A DNA stretch of 64,000 nucleotides from an uncultured Actinomycetes bacterium (GTDB taxonomy: Bacteria; Actinomycetota; Acidimicrobiia; Acidimicrobiales; RAAP-2), in contig CAIKNP010000001.1 in NCBI GenBank assembly GCA_903828785.1, positions 124,001 to 188,000 of the forward strand. The letters run 5' to 3'. The translations under genes and the position numbers were made by a program. Each line of letters begins with the position of its first letter. Within the stretch, counting starts at the first letter, position 1. The notes beneath the pieces were generated by a model, which had not been told where the DNA came from, ran no database searches, and worked only from the letters and a program-made list of their open reading frames with translations. This document shows positions 9,369 to 19,486 of the stretch, one piece after another.

Positions 9369-10484
9369 CTACAAATCCGCGAGAGGCGTGTAGGTCATAC
9401 CCAGCGCCTCGGCGACGGGGCCGTAGGTGACCGCCCCGTTAACGACGTTGACACCCTCCGACAGCGGCACGTCGGCCTGCGTCGCCGCCCGCCAGCCCTG
9501 ACGGGCCAGCTGCAAGGCGTAGGGCAAGGTCGCGTTTGACAAGGCGTAGGTCGAAGTGAAGGGAACGGCGCCGGGCATGTTGGCCACGCAGTAAAACACG
9601 CAGCCGTTGAGCTCGAAGACCGGGTCCGAGTGCGTCGTTGCGTGGGTTGCCTCAAAGCAGCCGCCCTGGTCCACGGAAATATCGACCAAGACTGATCCGG
9701 GCCGCATGCGCGACACCAAGTCGTTGGACACCAGTTTGGGCGCCTTCGCTCCGACCACCAGGACAGCCCCGATGACGATGTCGGCGTCGAGGCAGGCTTC
9801 CTCGACGGCCAGCGTCGATGATGCGAGCGTCGTAACCGATCCGTTGAAGTGCCTATCGACCATTCGAAGTCGTTCTAAATTGCGATCAATGATCGTGACA
9901 TTGGCGTGCAGCCCCACCGCCATCATGGCCGCGGCCAGACCCGAGACTCCGGCTCCGATGATTACGACATTGGCCGAGGTTACCCCCGGCACGCCGCCAA
10001 TCAGCATTCCGCGACCTCCACCAGAACGCATTAAGTGATGTGCTCCCATCAGGGGCGCCATACGACCGGCGACTTCACTCATTGGCGTAAGTAGGGGCAA
10101 GGAATTATCCGCGAGCCGCACCGTCTCGTAGGCAATAGCGACGTTGTTGGCGGCCACCAGTGCTTGCGTGCACTCGCGGGATGCGGCCAAGTGAAGGTAG
10201 GTGAAGAGCGTCTGATTCGGTCGCGCCGATAGCCGGTGGTATTCCGGCGCCACGGGCTCTTTCACCTTTAGCACGAGGTCCGCTTCGGCCCATAGGTCAT
10301 CAGCGCTCGCGACCATGGTGGCTCCGTTGGCGACGTAGGCCTCGTCGGCGATGGATGACCCTCGTCCCGCACCGACTTCAATGATTACCCGGTGTCCCTG
10401 CGTGGTGAACTCTCGCACTCCCGCCGGCGTAATCGCCACGCGGTGTTCGTCCTTCTTGATTTCTTTGGGTACGCCGACGATCAT
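9369..10484 (-). CDS. ald: Alanine dehydrogenase
   Basis: MIVGVPKEIKKDEHRVAITPAGVREF, GAGVSGLAAAMMA, DQGGCFEATHATTH. Confidence 0.96.
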   Translation of the reverse strand: MIVGVPKEIKKDEHRVAITPAGVREFTTQGHRVIIEVGAGRGSSIADEAYVANGATMVASADDLWAEADLVLKVKEPVAPEYHRLSARPNQTLFTYLHLAASRECTQALVAANNVAIAYETVRLADNSLPLLTPMSEVAGRMAPLMGAHHLMRSGGGRGMLIGGVPGVTSANVVIIGAGVSGLAAAMMAVGLHANVTIIDRNLERLRMVDRHFNGSVTTLASSTLAVEEACLDADIVIGAVLVVGAKAPKLVSNDLVSRMRPGSVLVDISVDQGGCFEATHATTHSDPVFELNGCVFYCVANMPGAVPFTSTYALSNATLPYALQLARQGWRAATQADVPLSEGVNVVNGAVTYGPVAEALGMTYTPLADL

Positions 10485-10521
10485 CGTTGATCATCCTTTC
10501 GGGTAGTCATTTCTAGGTTAG

Positions 10522-12015
10522 TCAGTCCTCAACGCTGTCGTACGACACGAGGGCCTGCGTAAAGAATCCGCTTTGTCCCCTCAGTTTCCAACGCGTAAAC
10601 GCGAGAACGGGAATTCCCGAAAGGATCACGATGTCGTCAGGCAGCGCGGTCAATCCACCGGACTGAATGACGACCCAGCAAACGTAGAGCAAGCTCACAC
10701 CACCGATGAGCGGCAGTACAACCATTGTGAGATTTGGTAGGAATCCCTTTCCGAGGGTCTTGCGGAACGCCCAGGCACAGGCCAAGCCCGTTATGCCGTA
10801 ATAGAACGCGACCAGCACACCAATGTTGTTGACGAGGTTGCCAAAAACGTTATTCGCCGAGGACGACAGCGTCGTCAACGCAATACCGAGGAGCGACGCG
10901 CCCGCCACTAAGAGGGTGCCCACCGCGGGCGTTTGGTATCGCCCGTGAATTTTGGCAAAGACCTTGGGGAAGACTCCGTCGCGCGCCATCGAATACGTGA
11001 TGCGGGCCGCTGGCAGCACCGTCGTTTGCGTCGTGGCCACGGTCGACGACAAGACGGCGAAGATCATCACGTAACTCGCCCACGGACCAGCAAACTGTTG
11101 GCCGAAGTAGAAGAGCACGGTGGCTCCCTGATTATTGATAGCGGCGGGACCCAGCAACATTTGCGCGGCCACGAAGTTAAGCAAAAAGACAAAGAGCAAG
11201 AGCCACATTGAGATAAGACCAGCTCGTCCGGGTATCTTTCGGGCGTCCTGCGATTCCTCATTTAAGTTGAGAGCCGTATCCCAGCCCCAGAAGAAAAAGA
11301 CTCCTAGGGCCAAGCCCTGCGCCAGAGCGCTGTAGCCGTGGATGTTCAGAGGGTTGAACCAGCCCATGGAGAAGTGCACTGAATGGGCTGGGTGGCGAAG
11401 AATGACTTTGATTATGCCACCCACCGAAAAGACCACCACGGCGATGTACTCAATCATCACCATGACCCACTGGGCGTTGGTGGTCCAGCGGATGCCGTAG
11501 ATGCAAATGAAGGTCACGAGGATGAGCCACCCCGCCGAAACCAGCGCCACGTCCGTCGTGTTGTTCATGGCGTCGCTCGATACCGCGTTAAAGGCCGAGT
11601 GAAGAAATTGCAAGGTGTAGCCACCGGCCAGCAGCGGCGCGGTGGTACAAAAGAGGATTGAGGTCCAAATCTGCACCCATCCGTTTATCCAGCCCGCGTT
11701 GGGGTGAACAACCTGACTCAACCACGAGTAACTAGCCCCACAGTTGGGGTTGCGGCGATTCAGATGGAAGTACGACAAGGCGATAAACATCACTGGCACG
11801 AAGGACACGAGCAAAACTGCGGGGCTGGCCATACCGATTCCGGCAATCACGAACACCAAACTCATGGTTGAGGCGATCGAGTAGGCGGGGGCCACCGAAG
11901 AGACCGCCACCGCGGTGGAGTCGAAGAGGCTCAGCTCCTCGGCTCGCAGCATGGCCCCAGACTCGCGGTCGGGTACGGGTGCGCCGAAGGGTCCGGTTAT
12001 CTCGCGTTCTGACAT
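10522..12015 (-). CDS. APC family amino acid/polyamine permease
   Basis: About 12 TM segments; start MSEREITGPFG at 12015. Confidence 0.9.
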   Translation of the reverse strand: MSEREITGPFGAPVPDRESGAMLRAEELSLFDSTAVAVSSVAPAYSIASTMSLVFVIAGIGMASPAVLLVSFVPVMFIALSYFHLNRRNPNCGASYSWLSQVVHPNAGWINGWVQIWTSILFCTTAPLLAGGYTLQFLHSAFNAVSSDAMNNTTDVALVSAGWLILVTFICIYGIRWTTNAQWVMVMIEYIAVVVFSVGGIIKVILRHPAHSVHFSMGWFNPLNIHGYSALAQGLALGVFFFWGWDTALNLNEESQDARKIPGRAGLISMWLLLFVFLLNFVAAQMLLGPAAINNQGATVLFYFGQQFAGPWASYVMIFAVLSSTVATTQTTVLPAARITYSMARDGVFPKVFAKIHGRYQTPAVGTLLVAGASLLGIALTTLSSSANNVFGNLVNNIGVLVAFYYGITGLACAWAFRKTLGKGFLPNLTMVVLPLIGGVSLLYVCWVVIQSGGLTALPDDIVILSGIPVLAFTRWKLRGQSGFFTQALVSYDSVED

Positions 12016-12059
12016 GAATCTCCCCTTCAAAACCTCGTTGCGTAGCGGTCTAGCGCAGG

Positions 12060-13487
12060 TTACTCCTCGAGGTTGTGCATCACGTGCTTGATGCGGGTGT
12101 AATCCTCGAAGCCGTACATGGAGAGGTCCTTGCCGTAGCCGGACTGCTTGAAACCACCGTGAGGCATTTCCGCAACCATGGGGATGTGCGTGTTGACCCA
12201 GACACAACCGAAGTCGAGATCACGGGTGAAGCGCATGGCGCGGCCGTGGTCTTTGGTCCATACCGACGACGCCAGGGCGTAACGAACGCCGTTGGCGTAC
12301 TCGAGGGCCTGTGCTTCGTCCGTGAACTTCTGCACCGTAATGACGGGCCCGAAGATTTCGTTCTGGATCATCTCGTCATTCTGCTGCAGGTCGGCCACGA
12401 TGGTCGGGGCCACGAAGTAACCCTGGTCACCAATGCGCTCACCACCGGCGACGATTGACGCGTGACCCGGAGCGCGACCGAGTAGTCCGGTCACTCGCTC
12501 AAACTGGTTGACATTGTTGACCGGACCAAAGAGGGCGTCAGCATTGTCCCGCAGGCCCGTCACCGTGTTCTTGGCCTGCTCGGCAATGGCGTCCACGAAG
12601 TCCCCGTAGATAGGGCCGGCGGCGAGGACGCGCGTTGCGGCGGTGCAGTCCTGACCCGCGTTGAAGAAGCCCGCTACGGCAATCCACTCGGCCGCGGCAG
12701 CGATGTCGGCGTCATTGAAGACAATGACCGGGGCCTTGCCGCCCAACTCCAAGTGCACCTTCTTGAGCGTCTGGGAAGCACTGGCCGCGACCTCCATGCC
12801 GGCACGAACCGAGCCAGTCACCGAGGCCATGGCGGGAGTCGGGTGCTCAACGAGCATGCGCCCCGTGTCGCGGTCCCCGCAAATCACGTTGAGGACTCCG
12901 GGGGGCAAAACTTCAGCCATGAGTTGGGCCATCATGATTGTCGAAACGGGCGTTGTGTCCGAAGGCTTAATAACCATGGTGTTACCCGCGGCCAAGGCTG
13001 GGGCCCACTTCCACACCGCCATCATCATGGGGTAGTTCCAGGGCGTCACCGCGGCGCAGACCCCGATCGGCTCGCGACGAATGTAGCTCGTCATGCCCGG
13101 GGTGTACTCCGCAGCGCTACGACCTTCGAGCATTCGAGCGGCACCGGCGAAGAAACGAATCTGATCGATCATCGGGGGGAACTCTTCAGCTTGCGTGACG
13201 GCGGTGATCTTTCCGCAATTCTCCGTCTCCGCGTCAATCAGGAGGTCACGGTTCTTTTCAAAGAGATCGGCAATCTTGAGCAACATGAGCGAACGCTGGG
13301 AAGGCGTCGTCCGCTTCCACGTCTTGAAGGCCTCGGCCGCGGAAGCGACCGCCAAGTCAACGTCGGCACTGTTAGAGACCGGAACCTCAACGAAGGCCAA
13401 ACCAGTCGCGGGATTAATCAGTTCGACGTAGACGCCGCTCTGCGGGTCAACGTTCTGACCACCGATGAAATTCTGTAAACGACGCAT
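12060..13487 (-). CDS. Gamma-aminobutyraldehyde / aldehyde dehydrogenase
   Basis: LELGGKAPVIVFNDADI, NAGQDCTAATRVL, start MRRLQNFIGG at 13487. Confidence 0.9.
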   Translation of the reverse strand: MRRLQNFIGGQNVDPQSGVYVELINPATGLAFVEVPVSNSADVDLAVASAAEAFKTWKRTTPSQRSLMLLKIADLFEKNRDLLIDAETENCGKITAVTQAEEFPPMIDQIRFFAGAARMLEGRSAAEYTPGMTSYIRREPIGVCAAVTPWNYPMMMAVWKWAPALAAGNTMVIKPSDTTPVSTIMMAQLMAEVLPPGVLNVICGDRDTGRMLVEHPTPAMASVTGSVRAGMEVAASASQTLKKVHLELGGKAPVIVFNDADIAAAAEWIAVAGFFNAGQDCTAATRVLAAGPIYGDFVDAIAEQAKNTVTGLRDNADALFGPVNNVNQFERVTGLLGRAPGHASIVAGGERIGDQGYFVAPTIVADLQQNDEMIQNEIFGPVITVQKFTDEAQALEYANGVRYALASSVWTKDHGRAMRFTRDLDFGCVWVNTHIPMVAEMPHGGFKQSGYGKDLSMYGFEDYTRIKHVMHNLEE

Positions 13488-13510
13488 GCAAACTCCTCTG
13501 AAGTAAACGG

Positions 13511-13535
13511 GTGACAAAATTGTGCCACGTGTCAC
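13511..13535. promoter_or_regulatory. Candidate operator GTGACA-N13-TGTCAC
   Basis: Inverted repeat between the divergent aldehyde dehydrogenase and Lrp/AsnC genes. Confidence 0.35.
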
Positions 13536-13631
13536 TCTGCCAGATGGCGCAAGGCTTGTGCAACTCCTCACGAAGGATAGAGTCCCTCAAATGCCATTTG
13601 GGTGCGCATTTAGGCGTCTGGGGGTGCTAGA

Positions 13632-14207
13632 GTGTCTTTATCCGCAGCCACGAGGCCAAAAGCCGTCGAGCGGGAGAAACCAATGTCAGCGACCATCCCA
13701 GCAAAGAACAACAGTACGAAGAGCCCCGAGCGTTCCAATTTGGAACTCGTAGCGGCACCGAACGTGCTGGACATGATTGATCGCCAAATCATTTCACTTT
13801 TGCAGCGTGATGGACGTCGCCCGTACGGAGCGATTGCTGAAGAGGTTGGATTATCAGAGGCCGGTGTGCGCAGACGCGTACAACGACTCAAAGATGCAGG
13901 CGTCATGCAGATCGTCGCGATTACCGATCCACTGCAACTCGGCTACGGCCGCGAAGCACTGGTCGGCATCCGAGTTCATGGTGACGTTCGATTGGTGGCC
14001 GACAAGGTGGCCGCCATTGACGAAGCGAATTACGTGGTTATGACCGCGGGTAGCTTCGACATTATTGCTGAAGTCATTGCCTTGGATGACAACGCTCTGG
14101 TGCACCTGCTGAATGACTCCATTCGGAGTATTCCTGGTGTTACCGAAGTGGAAACCTTTCTGTATTTGAAACTTTCAAAACAGACCTACGCTTGGGGAAC
14201 CAAATGA
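13632..14207 (+). CDS. Lrp/AsnC family transcriptional regulator
   Basis: LDMIDRQIISLLQRDGRRPYGAIAEEVGLSEAGVRRRVQRLKDAGVM; true start may be 13683. Confidence 0.93.
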   Translation: MSLSAATRPKAVEREKPMSATIPAKNNSTKSPERSNLELVAAPNVLDMIDRQIISLLQRDGRRPYGAIAEEVGLSEAGVRRRVQRLKDAGVMQIVAITDPLQLGYGREALVGIRVHGDVRLVADKVAAIDEANYVVMTAGSFDIIAEVIALDDNALVHLLNDSIRSIPGVTEVETFLYLKLSKQTYAWGTK

Positions 14208-15625
14208 GTATTGACGAAGTCTTTACTGACGGCATTACCTTTACCGACACCAACCACGACAGTTACCGCTACTCGCAGCGTGCCCGACGCAACCTCTGGT
14301 TGCACATGTCGCGCATGGGCGCGTACGACGAAACGCACGAAATCCCGATCATGGTTCGGGGTGAGGGTGTTCACGTCTACGACGCCAATGGCAAGGAGTA
14401 CTTCGACGGCATCTCTGGACTCTTCACCAACGCGCTCGGCCACGGTCGACCGGAGTTTGGCGAAGCGGCCAAGGCCTCGATGGACAACATGACCTTCTTT
14501 CCCATCTGGACCTACGCCCACCCTAAGGCCATTGAGCTCGCCGAGAAGATTGCCAGTTTGGCCCCCGGTGACCTCAACCGAGTCTTCTTCACCACCGGTG
14601 GTGCCGAAGCGAACGAGAGCGCGTGGAAGTTGGCTCGCCAGTACCACAAGCTGCGCGGTGACGTGAACCGCTACAAGGTCATTAGTCGTGACATTGCCTA
14701 CCACGGCACCACTATGGGTGCCCTGACGATCACGTCGCTTGACAACTACCGAGAACCCTTCATGCCCCTCGTACCGGGTGCCGTGAAGGTGCCCGCGGTG
14801 AACTTCTACCGTGCCGAGCAGCACGCCGATGACTTTGAAGCTTTCGGTCTCTGGTCGGCGCAGCAGATAGAAGAGGCCCTGCTTCGCGAGGGTCCCGAAA
14901 CGGTGGCGGCGGTCTTCTTGGAGCCCGTTCAAAACGGTGGTGGTTGCTTCACTCCTCCCCCCGGTTACTGGCAGCAAGTGCGCGCCATTTGCGACCGCTA
15001 CGGCGTCTTGCTGGTGTCGGACGAAGTCATTTGCGCCTGGGGCCGCCTCGGTACCTGGTTCGGTGGACAGAAGTACGACTACGTGCCCGACATTATTTGC
15101 GCCGCCAAGGGCCTGACCGCTGGTTACGCCCCCCTGGGTTGCATGATTGTTTCCGACCGTATCGCCGAACCCTTCATGGAGGGAGACAATGCCTTCCAGC
15201 ACGGATTCACCTGGGCGGGTCACCCCGTTTCTGCCGCGGTGGCCCTCACCAGCATCGACATCATCGAGAAAGAAAATATTCTCGGGAATGTAATGGCCAA
15301 TGAGGAGTATTTCCGCCAGAGTCTTTGGGACCTCTCCGATATCCCCATCGTCGGTGACGTCCGGGGCGCGGGATATTTCTGGGGCGTGGAGCTCGTCAAG
15401 GATCAGGGGACGAAGGAAACCTGGTCGGGCGACGAAGCGGAAGCCCTGCTCCGAGGTTTCATCTCGCCCGAGATGTTCCGACGAGGGCTCATTTGCCGTT
15501 CGGACGATCGAGGTGACCCCGTCGTTCAGTTGGCTCCGCCGCTGATCTCTACTCGCGCCGACATCGACTGGATGGTTGGTACGCTTCGCGAGGTCTTCAC
15601 GCAGGCTGTCAAAACCTTCTTCTAG
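14204..15625 (+). CDS. Class III aminotransferase (putrescine/GABA/beta-alanine type)
   Basis: FFTTGGAEANESAWKLARQYHK, LLVSDEVICAWGRLG; ATGA overlap with Lrp gene. Confidence 0.92.
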   Translation: MSIDEVFTDGITFTDTNHDSYRYSQRARRNLWLHMSRMGAYDETHEIPIMVRGEGVHVYDANGKEYFDGISGLFTNALGHGRPEFGEAAKASMDNMTFFPIWTYAHPKAIELAEKIASLAPGDLNRVFFTTGGAEANESAWKLARQYHKLRGDVNRYKVISRDIAYHGTTMGALTITSLDNYREPFMPLVPGAVKVPAVNFYRAEQHADDFEAFGLWSAQQIEEALLREGPETVAAVFLEPVQNGGGCFTPPPGYWQQVRAICDRYGVLLVSDEVICAWGRLGTWFGGQKYDYVPDIICAAKGLTAGYAPLGCMIVSDRIAEPFMEGDNAFQHGFTWAGHPVSAAVALTSIDIIEKENILGNVMANEEYFRQSLWDLSDIPIVGDVRGAGYFWGVELVKDQGTKETWSGDEAEALLRGFISPEMFRRGLICRSDDRGDPVVQLAPPLISTRADIDWMVGTLREVFTQAVKTFF

Positions 15626-16983
15626 TGCAGCCACCAGATTCGTATTGGTGGTCAACACTCGATGTCGTCAACGCTCGGGAGTCCCTACCGGGGGATCTTG
15701 ACGTTGACGTCGTCGTGGTCGGCGGGGGCTTCACTGGGCTATGGACCGCCTACGAACTCCTACGACGAGACCCACGTCTACGGGTAGTCGTTCTCGAAAA
15801 GAACCTCGTGGGCTTCGGGGCATCTGGCCGCAATGGTGGTTGGGTATCTTCGCTGTTCCCGCTCGACGATGATGTCGTTCGGCGCCGACATGGTGACGAA
15901 GCCATGACGTACCAGCGAAGCTATCTCGAGGAGTCGGTGGCCAACTACGGTCGCGCCCTCGACGAAGCGAGCATCGATGGTGATTTCGTACAAGGGGGCA
16001 CCATAACCTTCGCCCGATCAGCGGTGCAAGAGAATCGACTTCGCAACTCCCTATCCGGCGACGGGCGCTGGCTCACTGCCGGTGAGCTCGATGGCTACGC
16101 CAAAGTAGCGGGCGCCCGGGGAGCAGTTTTTTCGCCCCACTGTGCGCGCATCCACCCACTGAAGGTTGTCCGCGGTCTGGCCGAAGCGGTGGAGCGACGC
16201 GGTGGTGTCGTGCACGAGAACACCGCGGTCATGCGCATTGAGCCGGCTCGGGGTCACCAACGGGCGGGCGTGCTCACCGCCTCGGGGACCGTGCGCGCTG
16301 ACTTCGTCGTACGCGCGACCGAAGGATTCACCCCCACCCTGCCCGGAAGCCGCCGCGACCTTGCCCCCATCTACTCCCTGATGGTGGCCACGGCGCCCTT
16401 GCCGGCGGCCTTCTGGGACGAGTACGGCTTCGCCACGATGCCGACCTTCGCCGATGATCGCAACCTCATCATCTACGGTCAGCGCACGGCCGACCACCGC
16501 CTCGCCTTCGGCGGGCGCGGAGCGCCGTACCACTTTGGTTCCTCCGTCGAGCCCTCCTTTGACCACAATCCGGCCGTCTTCGGCGCTCTGGAGCGAACGC
16601 TGCACGAACTGTTCCCCCGTCTCGACGCCCCCTTAACGCACCGCTGGGGAGGAGCGCTGGGCATGCCCCGCAATCGCGAACCCTCGGTGCTCGTCGATTA
16701 TCAACGGGGCCTCGCCTCAGCGGGCGGTTACACCGGTGATGGGCTGACCCTCAGCCGAGTGTGTGCCGAGGCTCTCGCTGATCTCATCACTCAGCCCGGG
16801 GTGCACACCGACACCACCCGACTACCCTTCGTGCAAGGGCGTGTACGACCGTGGGAGTTGGAACCCGCCCGTTGGCTGGGCATCAACGCCGGCTTGGCGC
16901 TGGCTAACTACGCCGACCACTTTGAAGGGCGTCACCAGCGTGAGGGCTGGCCGAACCGGGCGCTGAGTCGACTGCTCAACTAG
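15625..16983 (+). CDS. FAD-dependent oxidoreductase (DAO/PuuB gamma-glutamylputrescine oxidase-like)
   Basis: DVDVVVVGGGFTGLWTAYELLRRDP ... GASGRNGGWVS. Confidence 0.88.
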   Translation: MQPPDSYWWSTLDVVNARESLPGDLDVDVVVVGGGFTGLWTAYELLRRDPRLRVVVLEKNLVGFGASGRNGGWVSSLFPLDDDVVRRRHGDEAMTYQRSYLEESVANYGRALDEASIDGDFVQGGTITFARSAVQENRLRNSLSGDGRWLTAGELDGYAKVAGARGAVFSPHCARIHPLKVVRGLAEAVERRGGVVHENTAVMRIEPARGHQRAGVLTASGTVRADFVVRATEGFTPTLPGSRRDLAPIYSLMVATAPLPAAFWDEYGFATMPTFADDRNLIIYGQRTADHRLAFGGRGAPYHFGSSVEPSFDHNPAVFGALERTLHELFPRLDAPLTHRWGGALGMPRNREPSVLVDYQRGLASAGGYTGDGLTLSRVCAEALADLITQPGVHTDTTRLPFVQGRVRPWELEPARWLGINAGLALANYADHFEGRHQREGWPNRALSRLLN

Positions 16984-17615
16984 CGCAAAATATTGACCGC
17001 TCGGGCGGCCACGATCGATATCGCGACCAGCGACACCACACTCTCACTCGTGAAGAGTACCTTCATGCGCGAGGTTAAGGGCATTGCGTCAGCGGGGGCA
17101 AAACTGGTGCCGTTGGCAAAGCTCGTATAGAGATAGTCGAGGAATTGGGGGTGCCAATCGTGGGGCGCCAGGGAGGGATTCTCCAACTGGGGAAACTGCA
17201 GATCGATGCGATTTATGATTCCCGCCGCGCGGTAGGCGGGACCGCCGCGGTCTATCTCCCAGAACCAGACCCCGTAGACGATAACGTTCGTCAACCAGAT
17301 TGACACGGCCGAGGCGATTAAACCCTTGCCCTGGGTCACCGACGTCGCCAGGAGGCGATCGACGAGGAGTACCAAGGACGTCAGATTCGCCAGCGTGACG
17401 AGGCCGATGAGACTTAGAGCGACGTGACGAACCCACGGTGACTGATCGGGTTGGTGGTGACGCACCGCCAAGAGCGGAATAAGGGGCAAGCCGACCAAGA
17501 CCGGCAAAATCCACCGCGAACCCACCACTAGACGATCAGCCAAGAAAAAATTCAAGACGAGGCAGGTGAAAAGCCCCATCGCCGCCGGCCACCGGGGCTC
17601 TCCGCCCCGCTTCAC
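16980..17615 (-). CDS. Hypothetical multi-TM membrane protein
   Basis: 211 aa hydrophobic; overlaps the next gene by 4 nt. Confidence 0.75.
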   Translation of the reverse strand: MKRGGEPRWPAAMGLFTCLVLNFFLADRLVVGSRWILPVLVGLPLIPLLAVRHHQPDQSPWVRHVALSLIGLVTLANLTSLVLLVDRLLATSVTQGKGLIASAVSIWLTNVIVYGVWFWEIDRGGPAYRAAGIINRIDLQFPQLENPSLAPHDWHPQFLDYLYTSFANGTSFAPADAMPLTSRMKVLFTSESVVSLVAISIVAARAVNILR

Positions 17616-18421
17616 GCGGCCCGCAGACTGGACATCAAACCGAGGAGGCTATTGGGCAAAACGAAATCGTGCAAAAACTGCGTACCGCGAATATCCTTGA
17701 CCAAGGCCGCCGGGAAGGCCGCCCACTGGGACTTAGGCGGCGTGAGCACCAGCACCGAGTGGTTGTACCAGAGGACCTTCATACTCAAGAGTGTGTAGGC
17801 GTGAGCGGTGCGTATCGTCACTGAGGCGGCGATTACCTCACCCTGTTCTCCCGTGGTCACCGTGAGAATTTCGTCACCCTTAGTGGCGCGCAAGTGCAGG
17901 TAACCAACGGGCGTTACCGAAACCTTCGACTTCTCAAAGTGGTAAGTGGTTTGATAACCGTCGCGGGTTATCCAGGTCTTCGGAAAGGAATGAATGAAGG
18001 CCACGTCGGGTCGCGTGAACTCCAGCGATACCCCAAAGAGCGCCGGAAGCGTAAGGGGCAGGTCGTACCACGTCGCGTGATTCCCTAGGTTGAGATTGGG
18101 ATTGTTGACGAAGAGTTTCCCGTCAACGCCGCGCAGGGAGAAGGTAGCCGAAGAGAGCAGCAGGGGAACTTGCATTTGACCGCTCAAGGTGTTCTTCGCA
18201 AAATTAATCGCGAGCGTTCCTGATGCGTTCGAGCGAGCGTCGGTGTTGAGCTGAAACGCCAGTCCGACACTGGTCGGCGCACGTCCGTTCAACACCAGCC
18301 CATCGTGACGAGGTCCACCGTTGGGGTCGGGATCCGTGGCCGCAGTGACGAGACCAGCCAGCGTCAGCGCGGTGGCGACGACCACCAGACTCGCCACCCA
18401 CACTCTTCTCGAGAAGACCAT
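17612..18421 (-). CDS. Hypothetical exported protein
   Basis: Signal peptide MVFSRRVWVASLVVVATALTLAGLVTAATD at 18421. Confidence 0.75.
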   Translation of the reverse strand: MVFSRRVWVASLVVVATALTLAGLVTAATDPDPNGGPRHDGLVLNGRAPTSVGLAFQLNTDARSNASGTLAINFAKNTLSGQMQVPLLLSSATFSLRGVDGKLFVNNPNLNLGNHATWYDLPLTLPALFGVSLEFTRPDVAFIHSFPKTWITRDGYQTTYHFEKSKVSVTPVGYLHLRATKGDEILTVTTGEQGEVIAASVTIRTAHAYTLLSMKVLWYNHSVLVLTPPKSQWAAFPAALVKDIRGTQFLHDFVLPNSLLGLMSSLRAA

Positions 18422-18455
18422 GACGCTACTGTACTGCCGAGCGGTACCGAAGGGT

Positions 18456-19430
18456 TTAGTCCTGTTCCTCGTTGTAGAGCTCGTTGAACAGTTGGTGAGA
18501 AATGTTGCGCCCCGAAACGATGAAGGCGATTCGAGAGTGCTCGTCATTCACCAGGTTGTTCGTGATCGCCGCGTAGGGCGTGGCGGCCGAACCCTCGATA
18601 ATCAGTCCATTGGTCTCCGCAGCTTCGCGAACCGCTCGTCGAATGAGCAGCTCGGGAACGACTACCAAAGGAACATCGTGATCGGCCACGACGTCGTTCG
18701 GCAATGAGCCTTCATCCCCGCCACCGGCGAGACCGTCGGCCACGGTCGGAGACTGGGGAATGTCGGCGATGGGTACTCCAGCAATGAAGTGGTACATCGC
18801 CGCTGAATTCTCCGGCTGCGCGCCCGTAAAGTGAACGCCTGTCGCCCCGTGCCTTGCCCGGGCGAAGAGCATGCCCGAAACGAGTCCCCCACCACCTACG
18901 GGAATCACGATGTGCTCTAGGTCGGGGACCTGGGCGAACATTTCATCAAAGACGGTCGCCTGGCCCGCCATGACGTGGGTGTCATTGAAGGGCGAGATGT
19001 AATGGAGGCCTCGTTGCTCCGCCAGGTCGATCGCGTGGGCTTGGGCCTCGTCATACGAACTGCCCCATTGGATGAGCTCGATGTCGTAGTTCTGCAGCTT
19101 CTTCACCTTCGCCGGTGAGGCAGTGACTGGCACGACGACGGTCGCTTGAACGCCCAGGAGCGACGAGGCGTGCGAAACACCCAGTCCGTGGTTTCCCGCA
19201 GAGGACGTGATGACTGCACCGCGGGGATCGCGTCGATGAGCGGCGCCCACGGCGGCCAGTCCGCCGCGAATCTTGAACGATCCAGTGGGCTGGAAGGACT
19301 CCATCTTGGCGTAGACCGGACGACCGCGCAGGTGGATCGTGACCGTTGGGGTGGGCCGAAGGTACTCCGCGATTATGTGGCGGGCTTGGGCCAAGTCGTC
19401 GGCGTTCGGAGCAACAGCGGGTTCCAGCAT
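18456..19430 (-). CDS. PLP-dependent threonine dehydratase-like protein
   Basis: ESFQPTGSFKIRGGLAAV, SSAGNHGLGVSHA, VPVGGGGLVSG. Confidence 0.93.
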   Translation of the reverse strand: MLEPAVAPNADDLAQARHIIAEYLRPTPTVTIHLRGRPVYAKMESFQPTGSFKIRGGLAAVGAAHRRDPRGAVITSSAGNHGLGVSHASSLLGVQATVVVPVTASPAKVKKLQNYDIELIQWGSSYDEAQAHAIDLAEQRGLHYISPFNDTHVMAGQATVFDEMFAQVPDLEHIVIPVGGGGLVSGMLFARARHGATGVHFTGAQPENSAAMYHFIAGVPIADIPQSPTVADGLAGGGDEGSLPNDVVADHDVPLVVVPELLIRRAVREAAETNGLIIEGSAATPYAAITNNLVNDEHSRIAFIVSGRNISHQLFNELYNEEQD

Positions 19431-19486
19431 TCGGTCTACCCTAGTCGACCACCAACGTTCCTTGGACGCCTACTAAGTTCTTCAGC

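Noticed and set aside
14186-15658. 490-aa minus ORF opposite the class III aminotransferase
   Set aside because: Antisense shadow of a strong family match; composition (G/R/H/V-rich, no recognisable domain) is typical of high-GC antisense frames
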